A stretch of DNA of 64,000 bases from Hyphomicrobium_A sp044507625 (lineage in GTDB: Bacteria; Pseudomonadota; Alphaproteobacteria; Rhizobiales; Hyphomicrobiaceae), in NCBI GenBank assembly GCA_044507625.1, contig JBIQJE010000004.1:124001-188000 (forward strand), in the 5' to 3' direction. How positions within the stretch are numbered: the stretch's first letter is position 1; every line of letters begins with the position of its first letter. Both the position numbers and the translations under genes were made by a program. Shown piece after piece: positions 35,150-43,444 of this stretch. Below the pieces are notes generated by a model. It ran no database searches, was not told the DNA's origin, and saw only the letters and a list, made by a program, of their open reading frames with translations.

Positions 35150-36520
35150 ATGAGCCGCCAACCCTTGCTCGTTGTGGCACTCGCGGCCGGACAGGGCACG
35201 CGCATGCAGTCGGCGCTGCCGAAGGTGCTGCACAGGATCGCCGGCCGCCCGATGCTCGGCCACGTCCTCGCCACGGCGCAGAGCCTCGAGCCGCAGTCGG
35301 TGGCGGTGGTGATCGGGCCGGGTATGGACGATGTGCGCAAGGAGGCGCTGCGGCAAATACCTTCCGCGCAGATTTTCGTGCAGGAGGAGCGCAAGGGCAC
35401 GGCGGACGCGTTGCTGGCGGCGCGCGAGGCGATCGCTGCCCACCGGGGCGACGTGATCGTGCTCTATGGGGACACGCCCTTACTTACGGCAGCCACGCTG
35501 GACGAACTCCGGCAGCGTCTCGACGGCGCGGCCGCGGCGGTGCTCGGGTTCGAGGCGGCCGATCCGGCGGGCTACGGCCGCCTCATCCTCGACGACGGCG
35601 GCACCGTGACGGCGATCCGCGAGGATCGGGATGCAAGCGACGCAGAGCGGGCCATCCGCACGTGTAACTCCGGCGTTCTGGCATTCCGCGTTGGACCGTC
35701 AGAGATCCCCGATCTCATCGCGCTACTCCGGCGCATCGGCAATGCCAATGCGAAGGGCGAATACTATCTCACCGATGCCATCGAGATCCTCGCAAGGGAC
35801 CGGCTGCGGTCGGCTGTGGTGGTGTGCGATGAAGAAGAGGTGCTCGGCGTCAATTCACGCGAGCAGCTCGCCGCCGCCGAAGCGATCTTCCAAAAGCGCG
35901 CGCGCCTTGCGGCGATGCGCGGAGGCGCGACACTAATCGCGCCCGAGACGGTCTGGTTTTCCTACGACACCAGGATCGGCCGCGACGTTACCATCGAGCC
36001 GAACGTATTCTTCGGCCCGGAGGTGACTGTCGAGGATGGCGTGGAGATTCTCGCCAACTGCCACTTCGAGCGCGCGCGCATCGGCCGTGGCTCACGAATC
36101 GGACCGTTCGCCCGCCTGCGGCCCGGCGCCGTGCTTGGCGACGGGGTGCATGTCGGCAATTTTGTCGAGGTGAAGAATACGACGCTCGGTACCGGCGCCA
36201 AGGCCAACCATCTCTCCTATCTGGGCGATGGCACGGTTGGCGCCGGCGCAAACATCGGCGCGGGCACGATCTTCTGCAACTACGACGGCTTCTTCAAGCA
36301 TCACACTGAGATCGGCGAGGGCGCGTTCATCGGCTCGAACACGGCGCTCGTCGCTCCTGTGAGCGTGGGCGAAGGGGCTTATGTCGGCTCTGGCAGCGTC
36401 ATCACCAAGAATGTGTCGGCCGGTGCGCTCGCCCTCGAACGGTCGAGCCAGGAGGAGCGGCCGGGCTGGGCTGCGAAGTTTCGCGCCATGATGGCGAAAC
36501 GGAAGGCAAAGTCTGCTTAG
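35150..36520 (+). CDS. glmU: Bifunctional UDP-N-acetylglucosamine pyrophosphorylase / glucosamine-1-phosphate N-acetyltransferase
   Basis: A 456-residue enzyme that makes UDP-GlcNAc for peptidoglycan and lipopolysaccharide. The N-terminal uridyltransferase domain starts VVALAAGQGTRMQSALPKVL. The C-terminal half (~255-440) is a left-handed beta-helix of hexapeptide repeats with the acetyl-CoA site (LGDGTVGAGANIGAGTIFCN). The ATG at 35150 is chosen because GAGAG lies nearby; an in-frame TTG directly upstream is unlikely. glmS follows on the same strand, so both enzymes of the pathway are linked. Confidence 0.96.
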   Translation: MSRQPLLVVALAAGQGTRMQSALPKVLHRIAGRPMLGHVLATAQSLEPQSVAVVIGPGMDDVRKEALRQIPSAQIFVQEERKGTADALLAAREAIAAHRGDVIVLYGDTPLLTAATLDELRQRLDGAAAAVLGFEAADPAGYGRLILDDGGTVTAIREDRDASDAERAIRTCNSGVLAFRVGPSEIPDLIALLRRIGNANAKGEYYLTDAIEILARDRLRSAVVVCDEEEVLGVNSREQLAAAEAIFQKRARLAAMRGGATLIAPETVWFSYDTRIGRDVTIEPNVFFGPEVTVEDGVEILANCHFERARIGRGSRIGPFARLRPGAVLGDGVHVGNFVEVKNTTLGTGAKANHLSYLGDGTVGAGANIGAGTIFCNYDGFFKHHTEIGEGAFIGSNTALVAPVSVGEGAYVGSGSVITKNVSAGALALERSSQEERPGWAAKFRAMMAKRKAKSA

Positions 36521-36655
36521 GGATTGATCCGGCAACTCGACCCGGGTAGCAGGGGCGCGGGGTGCAGGAAAGCCGCAGAAACACAGTGTGAGTTGAGCGA
36601 CATATTAAGCTGACGCTAGCACTATGGCAGCGCGCAAGCTGAGGGAACACATCGC

Positions 36656-38476
36656 ATGTGCGGTATCGTCGGCATCATCGGCCAGAAACCGGTTGCTACC
36701 GATCTCGTGGACGCCCTGCGGCGGCTCGAGTATCGCGGCTATGATTCAGCGGGCATAGCGACGGTCGAGAACGGGCACCTGGAGCGCCGGCGCGCCGAGG
36801 GGAAGCTGCGCAACCTCGAAGGCCGACTGCTGCAGGAGCCGCTGCATGGCCGCACAGGGATCGGCCATACGCGCTGGGCGACTCACGGGCGGCCCACCGA
36901 GCGCAATGCCCATCCGCACATGAACGGGCAGGTCTCGGTCGTCCACAACGGCATCATCGAGAACTTCCGGGAGCTGAAAGAAGTGCTCACCGCGAAGGGG
37001 CACGTCTTCGAGAGCGACACCGACACAGAAGCGATCGTGCATGTGCTGGCCGACGAGATGGCCAAGGGGCATGGTCCGCAGGAGGCGGTGCGCCATGCGC
37101 TGGGGCGTCTGCAGGGTGCGTTCGCGCTCGCGATCATTTTCGCCGGCCACGACGATCTGATGATCGCAGCGCGTCAAGGCAGCCCGCTCGCCATCGGACA
37201 CGGCACCGGCGAGATGTACCTCGGCTCGGATGCGATCGCGCTCGCGCCGTTCACCGACGCCATCACGTATCTCGATGAGGGTGACTGGGCAGTGCTGCGC
37301 CGCTCGGGCGTCGAAATCTTCGATCGCGATGGCCGTCGCGTCGATCGCCCCCTGATCAAATCGGTCGCGTCCTCACTGCTGGTCGACAAGGGCAACCATC
37401 GCCACTTCATGGCGAAGGAAATCCACGAGCAGCCGGAGGTCATCAGCCACACGCTCGCCAATTATATCGACATGGCGGCGGGCAGCGTGAGCATTCCCGA
37501 TTTCGGCGTCGACCCGACGTCTCTTTCGCGCGCGACCATCTCGGCGTGCGGCACCGCGTACTACGCCGGTCTCGTCGGCAAGTACTGGATCGAGCGCTAC
37601 GCGCGCCTTCCCGTCGAGATCGATGTCGCCTCGGAGATGCGCTATCGCGAGCCGCCGCTCGGTGAGGGCGGGCTCTCGCTGTTCGTGTCGCAGTCCGGTG
37701 AGACGGCCGATACGCTTGCGGTGCTGCGGCATGCGCGCGCCGAAGGCCAGCGCATCGCCTCGGTCGTCAATGTGCGCACGTCGTCCATCGCGCGCGAATC
37801 GGATGTTGCACTGCCGACGCTCGCCGGTCCCGAGATCGGCGTCGCTTCCACCAAGGCCTTCACGTGCCAGCTGTCGGTGCTGGCGTGTCTGGCGCTGGGC
37901 CTCGGGCGTGCGCGCGGAACGCTGGACGGCGATGAAGAACACGCGCTCGTCCAGGCGCTGATCGAGGTGCCACGGCATATCTCGAACATCCTGCGCAACG
38001 AGGCGCAGTACGAGGCCATTGCCACCATGCTCTCGAAGGCACGCGATGTGCTCTATCTCGGGCGCGGCACCAGCTATCCGCTGGCGCTGGAAGGGGCGCT
38101 GAAACTGAAGGAAATTTCCTACATCCATGCCGAAGGCTATGCGGCCGGGGAGCTGAAGCACGGCCCCATCGCGCTCATCGACGAGAACGTGCCGGTGATC
38201 GTCGTCGCTCCGCAGGACGCCCTGTTCGAGAAGACGGTTTCGAACATGCAGGAGGTCGCCACCCGCGGCGGGCAGATCATCCTCATCTCCGATGCCGCGC
38301 CCGAGACGGTCGGCTGCAAGGTGGCGGCCCACATCGCCATGCCTAAGGCTTCGGAGTTCACCAATCCGCTGCTATACGCCGTGCCGGTGCAACTCCTGGC
38401 CTATTACACGGCCGTGGCCATGGGCACCGACGTCGATCAGCCTCGCAATCTCGCCAAGTCGGTAACCGTTGAATAG
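36656..38476 (+). CDS. glmS: Glutamine-fructose-6-phosphate aminotransferase (isomerizing)
   Basis: A 606-residue enzyme that converts fructose 6-phosphate and glutamine to glucosamine 6-phosphate. Cys2 in MCGIVGIIGQKP is the nucleophile of the class II glutaminase domain (residues 2-~220). Two SIS sugar-isomerase domains follow (about 285-420, 455-595), with SQSGETADTL and the C-terminal SVTVE. The length matches the family. I see no glmS ribozyme in the 135 bp upstream; that ribozyme is known mainly from Gram-positive bacteria. Confidence 0.97.
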   Translation: MCGIVGIIGQKPVATDLVDALRRLEYRGYDSAGIATVENGHLERRRAEGKLRNLEGRLLQEPLHGRTGIGHTRWATHGRPTERNAHPHMNGQVSVVHNGIIENFRELKEVLTAKGHVFESDTDTEAIVHVLADEMAKGHGPQEAVRHALGRLQGAFALAIIFAGHDDLMIAARQGSPLAIGHGTGEMYLGSDAIALAPFTDAITYLDEGDWAVLRRSGVEIFDRDGRRVDRPLIKSVASSLLVDKGNHRHFMAKEIHEQPEVISHTLANYIDMAAGSVSIPDFGVDPTSLSRATISACGTAYYAGLVGKYWIERYARLPVEIDVASEMRYREPPLGEGGLSLFVSQSGETADTLAVLRHARAEGQRIASVVNVRTSSIARESDVALPTLAGPEIGVASTKAFTCQLSVLACLALGLGRARGTLDGDEEHALVQALIEVPRHISNILRNEAQYEAIATMLSKARDVLYLGRGTSYPLALEGALKLKEISYIHAEGYAAGELKHGPIALIDENVPVIVVAPQDALFEKTVSNMQEVATRGGQIILISDAAPETVGCKVAAHIAMPKASEFTNPLLYAVPVQLLAYYTAVAMGTDVDQPRNLAKSVTVE

Positions 38477-38579
38477 AATCGAGGCCGGCCATACACGCCG
38501 CGGATTTGCCTCGATAATGGGCTTGGCTTACGGTCCTGCCGGGGAAGAGACGGCAGGAGCAGGGAGTTACATTCCGACG

Positions 38580-39674
38580 ATGCGGGACGTTCTGCGCAAT
38601 CTGGCGCGCGTGATCGCCGTGGCGGCCTTCGTGATGCCTGCCATCGCGTTCGACGGTCCGACGCAAAAAGGCAGCCCCAAGAAGGCCGCGGCGCAAAAAG
38701 CCGACGGCGGGGCCGACCAGGAGAAGAGCCAGGCGGCCGCGCTCGTTCAGCAGGCCTTCGATGCCGGCATAAAGGCTTACGGCGCCGGGAAATTCGAGGA
38801 AGCGCAACGCGCTTTCGAGGCTGCCGTGCGCGGGGGGCTGCCGGCCAGTCAGATGCCGCGGCTGCTCTATTACCGGGGCCTCACGTTCCGGAAGCTGGGC
38901 AAGCCGGGCTTCGCCATTTCCGATCTCACAAGCGCGCTGTGGCTCAAGGGCAGCCTTTCGGAAGCCGAGCGCGCCGACGCCGTCAAGGCCCGCGCCCTAG
39001 CCTACAATGAAGCGGGAATCAGCGACGTCCCGCCGGTTCCGCAATCGGCCTATGCCTCGCCGCCGGCCATGCCGGGTAAGGGCGCCTCATCCAGCACCCA
39101 GACTGCCATGGCGGGTGGTGACGGAGGGACATCGGCAACCATTTCCAGCGCGCCCGCGGCCCCGACGCCCCAGTCCAGCTCGGGCGGCGGCATCGGCGGG
39201 TTCTTCTCCAGCCTTTTCGGCGGCGGCAGCTCCTCGAGCGAGCCTGCTCCGAGCGCGCCTCCGGTCGCCGCGCCCGCTCAGGCGGCTTCGGGTTGGGGAG
39301 CGGCCACGGAAGTGATCCCCAATGCTTCCGCCAAGCGCGCGCCGGAGATTGCCGCGCCGTTCGTCACTCAGGTGGCATCGGTGGATGATAGCGCGAACGT
39401 TCCCCGCCGCGGAGCGGCTCCGTCGGGCAAATACCGGCTCCAGGTCGCGGCCGTGCGCACCCGCTCCGAAGCGGAGGCTTTGGCGGGGCTCCTTGTGGGC
39501 CGGCACGGCGATCAGCTCGGCGGACGGCAGCCCGAGGTCGATGAATCGGTGATCGGCAGCATGGGCACCTTCTACCGTGTGCGCCTCGGGCCCTACGCCA
39601 GCGCCGGTGAGCCTGAAAGGCTGTGTACTGCCCTCCAGGCGGATGGCTTCGATTGCCTGCTCGTCACCCAGTAG
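38580..39674 (+). CDS. Secreted TPR and SPOR-domain protein
   Basis: A 364-residue protein with a signal sequence (MRDVLRNLARVIAVAAFVMP). Residues ~50-145 contain TPR-like helices (AFDAGIKAYGAGKFEEAQRA, FRKLGKPGFAISDLTSALW). A long Gly/Ser/Pro-rich region with GGFFSSLFGGGSSS follows. The C-terminal ~75 residues form a SPOR domain (KYRLQVAAVRTRSEAEALAG, then YRVRLGPYASAGEPERLC). It is likely periplasmic and peptidoglycan-associated. The start at 38580 is chosen because it opens the signal peptide; an upstream TTG overlapping the glmS end is possible. Confidence 0.75.
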   Translation: MRDVLRNLARVIAVAAFVMPAIAFDGPTQKGSPKKAAAQKADGGADQEKSQAAALVQQAFDAGIKAYGAGKFEEAQRAFEAAVRGGLPASQMPRLLYYRGLTFRKLGKPGFAISDLTSALWLKGSLSEAERADAVKARALAYNEAGISDVPPVPQSAYASPPAMPGKGASSSTQTAMAGGDGGTSATISSAPAAPTPQSSSGGGIGGFFSSLFGGGSSSSEPAPSAPPVAAPAQAASGWGAATEVIPNASAKRAPEIAAPFVTQVASVDDSANVPRRGAAPSGKYRLQVAAVRTRSEAEALAGLLVGRHGDQLGGRQPEVDESVIGSMGTFYRVRLGPYASAGEPERLCTALQADGFDCLLVTQ

Positions 39675-39836
39675 GCTCTGACGGGGGCTATTGCCGAACC
39701 GTTAGGCGGTGCGGAGCTATCGTGCGCCCTTACGCCAGGGGCCGATCCGTGGGAGACTCCGGCGACCGTATATCCGCGGATGTCGCTCGCGGGGCGGGGG
39801 CAATGCGTGGGGCGGCGAGGATCATACGGACTTTCG

Positions 39837-40610
39837 ATGAGCCCAGCGGATCCTAAAGGTTCGAGCGAAGCTTCGGCCGAGTTGCGCGCCGGCCTGCGCA
39901 AACTGGTGCGTGAAACGCCGAAGGGCGGCGGCTGGCATGTCGGCGCCCGGCTGCGCAATTACTTTCTCACCGGCCTCGTCATCGTCGGGCCCGTCACCAT
40001 CACGCTCTATATCGCGTGGTGGTTCATCAATGTCACGGATGTCTGGATCAAGCCGTTCGTCCCGGCAGCATACCTCCCCGACACCTATCTGCCGTTCCCC
40101 ATTCCGGGGTTCGGACTGATCGTCGGCATCGTTGCTTTGACGCTGATCGGCGCGCTGGCGGCAAACCTGTTGGGGCGCACGCTGATCTCCTTCGGCGAGC
40201 AGATGGTTGGCCGCATGCCGATCGTGCGCAACGTCTACAGCGCGTTGAAGCAGATATTCGAATCCGTCGTCAGCGCCACCGGGCCCAACCAGGCGTTCCA
40301 GAAAGTCGGACTGATCGAGTTTCCCTCGAAGGGGCTGTGGTCCATCGTGTTCGTCACGGGCGAGACGACCGGCGAGGTCGGCGCCGTGATGCCGGGCGGG
40401 GAGGACGACCTGCTTACGGTCTTCATGCCGACGGGAATCGTGCCCCCGACGGGCTTCGTGTGCTTCCTGCCGCGCCGGAACGTCGTGTTTCTCGACATGA
40501 ACATCGAGGATGCGGCGAAGGTGATCATCTCGGCGGGGATGGTGACGCCGGAATCCCAGGCGAAGCTGCGCGAGCTTGCCGAACAGGCGCGGCGCAAGCC
40601 GAAGGTGTGA
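39837..40610 (+). CDS. DUF502-family inner membrane protein
   Basis: A 257-residue protein with two membrane helices (~41-62, ~88-113) and a soluble C-terminal domain. YFLTGLVIVGPVTITLYIAW, RMPIVRNVYSALKQIFE and EFPSKGLWSIVFVTGET are DUF502 signatures. The family is widespread, and its function is unknown. Its position just before recG is common in Hyphomicrobiales. The ATG at 39837 matches the usual N-terminus; an in-frame extension upstream is unlikely. Confidence 0.88.
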   Translation: MSPADPKGSSEASAELRAGLRKLVRETPKGGGWHVGARLRNYFLTGLVIVGPVTITLYIAWWFINVTDVWIKPFVPAAYLPDTYLPFPIPGFGLIVGIVALTLIGALAANLLGRTLISFGEQMVGRMPIVRNVYSALKQIFESVVSATGPNQAFQKVGLIEFPSKGLWSIVFVTGETTGEVGAVMPGGEDDLLTVFMPTGIVPPTGFVCFLPRRNVVFLDMNIEDAAKVIISAGMVTPESQAKLRELAEQARRKPKV

Positions 40611-40692
40611 GTGGCTCGCGGCGTGGACCCGGTTCGCGCCTTAGCGACATTCTTCCTTCGTCGATGCAGAGCGCTTCTACCTCTTGCAGACA

Positions 40693-40834
40693 GTGCTTCT
40701 CATCGGAGTTCCACTTTTCCGGAAGCACTTTTTTGTTCGTGCTTCTGATCGGAAAACCGGTTCCCACTTTTCCGGAAGCACTTTTTTGTTCGTGCTTCTG
40801 ATCGGAAAACCGGTTTCCACTTTTCCGGAAGCAC
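40693..40834. repeat. Three tandem copies of a 43-bp palindromic repeat
   Basis: Units at 40693-40728 (36 bp, shortened), 40739-40781 and 40792-40834 (43 bp each) are separated by an identical 10-bp spacer TTTTTTGTTC. Each full unit begins GTGCTTC and ends GAAGCAC, with inner arms CGGAAAA/TTTTCCG around CCGGTTCCCAC, so it can fold as a two-part hairpin. The last unit ends on the base before the recG stop codon. Related units occur at 61868-61953 in the reverse orientation. The motif resembles small palindromic repeats common in Hyphomicrobiales genomes. Confidence 0.9.
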
Positions 40835-42952
40835 TCATGCGGCGCGGAAGAGGCGGACGGCCTCGTCACACTCGAAGATGTAGAGCAGCGTACGCAGGGC
40901 CTGTCCACGGGGACTGGTGAGCATCGGATCGGCAGCCAGAAGCATGCGTGCATCGTCGCGCGCCGCCTCCAGGAGCTCCGCAAAACCCGGCACCTCGGCG
41001 ACACGAAAGCCCGGCGCCCCGCTCTGGCGCGCGCCAAGCACCTCACCGCCGCCGCGCAGCTCCAGATCCTTCTCCGCGATGAGGAAGCCGTCCTCGGTTT
41101 CCTCCATCATTTCGAGCCGCGCGCGCGCCGTCTCGCCAAGCGGGGCCTTGTAGAGTAGCATGCAGAAGCTCTCGCGCTGGCCTCTCCCCACCCGTCCGCG
41201 CAACTGATGGAGCTGTGCGAGCCCGAAGCGCTCGGCGTGTTCGATGACCATGATGTTCGCGTTGGGCACGTTGACGCCGACCTCGATCACCGTCGTGGCG
41301 ACGAGGATCTTCAGTTGTCCTGCCGCGAACGCCTCCATCGCGGCGTCCTTGGCCTTGTCGGCCATGGCGCCGTGCAGGAGGCCAACATTCTCCTTGCCGA
41401 AGATTTGCGTGAGGTGCGCATGGCGTTCCTCGGCGGCCGCGAGATCGGAGATGTCCGAGCTTTCGATGAGCGGGCACACCCAATAGACCTGCGCGCCCTC
41501 GGCGAGCTGGGTGCGCAGGCGCTCGATCAGCCGTTCCATGGCGTCGATCGCGATCTTGCGCGTCACGATGGGCTTGCGGCCCGGGGGCTTCTCCGTGAGG
41601 CGCGAGACGTCGAGGTCGCCGTAGTGGGTCATGACGAGGGTGCGCGGGATCGGCGTCGCCGTCATCACCAGAACGTCGGTGCCCGCGCGGCCGCCCTTCG
41701 ATTGCAGGGAAAGCCGCTGGTGCACGCCGAAGCGGTGCTGCTCGTCGATGACGGCGAAGGCGAGGTCACGGAAATGCACATCCGGCTGGAACAGCGCGTG
41801 CGTTCCGATGATGATGTCGATCTCGCCCGCGGCGAGACGCTCCAGCACGGCGGTGCGCGCGCGTCCCTTTTCGCGGCCGGTGAGCAATCCGATGCGCAGC
41901 CCGGCCCGCTCGGCGAGGGGCGCGATGGTTTCCAGATGCTGGCGTGCGAGCACTTCGGTTGGGGCCATCAGCGCCGCCTGGGCGCCGGCTTCGACCGCAA
42001 TCGCCATCGCCAGCAATGCAACGACGGTCTTGCCCGAGCCGACATCGCCCTGCAGCAGGCGCAGCATGCGGCGCGGCGCGGCCATGTCGGCCTCGATCTC
42101 GCGCAACGCTTCCCGCTGGGCGTTGGTCAATGAAAAGGGAAGCGCATCGGCAATGCGCGCGCGCACGCGTCCATTCCCTCTCACGGTGCGACCGGGGCGG
42201 GTTTTGAAGTTCTGCCGCACCAGCGCCAGCGCGAGCTGGCCCGCGAGCAACTCGTCATAGGCGAGGCGCTGGCAGGGGGCACCGGAGGGCGCGACATCGG
42301 CGGCGTCGGTTGGCCGATGGATGCGGGCCAGTGCTTCGCCGAAGGCAGGCCAGCCGCGGGAGGCTGTCCATGTGGGCTCCTGCCATTCGGGAACAGGCCG
42401 CAGCCGCTCCAGCGCCTGGCGCGCCGCCTTCTGCATGATCTTGCCGGAGAGGCCGGCGGTGAGGGGATATACAGGCTCCAGCATCGGCAAATCCCCGCGC
42501 GCCTCCGGCGCCACGATATAATCGGGGTGAGACATCTGCAGTTTCTCGCCGTACTTCTCGACGCGGCCGGAGACGTAACGCTCCTCGCCCGTGGGGAGCT
42601 GGCGCTCGATGAATTTGCGCTCGGCGTGAAAAAACACGAGGTCGAGCTTGCCGGTATCGTCCTCGACACGCACCTTATAGGGCGCGCGGTTGTTGTTGCG
42701 CGGGGGCACAGCGTGCTTCAGCACCCGCACTTTCAGCGTCGCGATGCTGCCGGGCACCGCTTCGGCGATGGAGGGCTCGGCCCGTCTGTCGATCACGCCG
42801 GTCGGCAGGTGCCACAGTAGGTCGAGCACGCGCGGCTCGGTGATGCCGGCGGGCAGGTTGACGCACTTCCTGATGAGCAGAATAAGTCGCGGCCCGATGC
42901 CCGACAGGGATTGGAGCGAGGCGAAGAGGGGCGTCAACGCGTTGGGCCGCAT
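40835..42952 (-). CDS. recG: ATP-dependent DNA helicase RecG
   Basis: A 705-residue branch-migration helicase acting on stalled forks and Holliday junctions. The N-terminal OB-fold wedge domain includes GKLDLVFFHAE. The Walker A GDVGSGKT is near residue 300 and the DEQH box near 400. The C-terminal RecG motif covers VIEHAERFGLAQLHQLRGRV. The ATG at 42952 is used; a GTG six codons upstream is also possible. The 3' end directly touches the palindromic repeat cluster. It is divergent from sdhE and mfd. Confidence 0.95.
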   Translation of the reverse strand: MRPNALTPLFASLQSLSGIGPRLILLIRKCVNLPAGITEPRVLDLLWHLPTGVIDRRAEPSIAEAVPGSIATLKVRVLKHAVPPRNNNRAPYKVRVEDDTGKLDLVFFHAERKFIERQLPTGEERYVSGRVEKYGEKLQMSHPDYIVAPEARGDLPMLEPVYPLTAGLSGKIMQKAARQALERLRPVPEWQEPTWTASRGWPAFGEALARIHRPTDAADVAPSGAPCQRLAYDELLAGQLALALVRQNFKTRPGRTVRGNGRVRARIADALPFSLTNAQREALREIEADMAAPRRMLRLLQGDVGSGKTVVALLAMAIAVEAGAQAALMAPTEVLARQHLETIAPLAERAGLRIGLLTGREKGRARTAVLERLAAGEIDIIIGTHALFQPDVHFRDLAFAVIDEQHRFGVHQRLSLQSKGGRAGTDVLVMTATPIPRTLVMTHYGDLDVSRLTEKPPGRKPIVTRKIAIDAMERLIERLRTQLAEGAQVYWVCPLIESSDISDLAAAEERHAHLTQIFGKENVGLLHGAMADKAKDAAMEAFAAGQLKILVATTVIEVGVNVPNANIMVIEHAERFGLAQLHQLRGRVGRGQRESFCMLLYKAPLGETARARLEMMEETEDGFLIAEKDLELRGGGEVLGARQSGAPGFRVAEVPGFAELLEAARDDARMLLAADPMLTSPRGQALRTLLYIFECDEAVRLFRAA

Positions 42953-43144
42953 GGCGTGCAGGGCCTTCACAATGTTCCGGACGGAAGGGTAAAGCGTCGC
43001 GGCGCATCGAGGGGCTGCCGTCCCGTCCGCCCTTTGCGCGATGGAAAACGGGCGTTATATCAACGTCCGGCGCCGCAAGAGGGTGGCGGCGGGCCTGCGC
43101 GGCGTCAAGCCTTGCGCGGCGGTTATCCAAGAAAGCAGTTGATC

Positions 43145-43444
43145 ATGCACGACGATCTGGAGATGCGGCGCAAGCGGGCCGGCTACCGCGCATCCCATCG
43201 GGGCACCAAGGAAATGGACATCATCCTCGGCCGCTACGCCGAGGCACACCTTCCCCGCATGGGTGCGGAGGGGCTCGAGCTTTTCGAGCGCTTTCTAGCG
43301 CTGCCCGATCCGCTGCTGACGCAATGGTTTTCGCAGGGCGCCACGGACGCAGAAGCGGGTGAGCTGGCGCCGCTCGTGGCGGCGCTGCGCGCCCATCACG
43401 GATTGACGCCTGTCGTGGCCGACGCAGGCCTGGAGACGAGATGA
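43145..43444 (+). CDS. sdhE: FAD assembly factor SdhE
   Basis: A 99-residue protein of the SdhE (YgfY/Sdh5) family, which inserts covalent FAD into succinate dehydrogenase. The family motif RGTKEMD (RGxxE type) lies at residues 19-25, preceded by RRKRAGYRASH. The length is normal. The stop overlaps the mfd start in an ATGA junction, so translation is probably coupled. The recG-sdhE-mfd order is common in alphaproteobacteria. Confidence 0.9.
   Translation: MHDDLEMRRKRAGYRASHRGTKEMDIILGRYAEAHLPRMGAEGLELFERFLALPDPLLTQWFSQGATDAEAGELAPLVAALRAHHGLTPVVADAGLETR

Noticed and set aside
36521..36655. glmS ribozyme upstream of glmS
   Set aside because: No match to the ribozyme core could be found in 135 bp, and that ribozyme is not expected in alphaproteobacteria.
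40693..40834. Possible short CRISPR array (three repeats with spacers)
   Set aside because: The two spacers are identical 10-mers, the repeats are strongly self-complementary and variable in length, and no cas gene is near. It is a palindromic intergenic repeat family.
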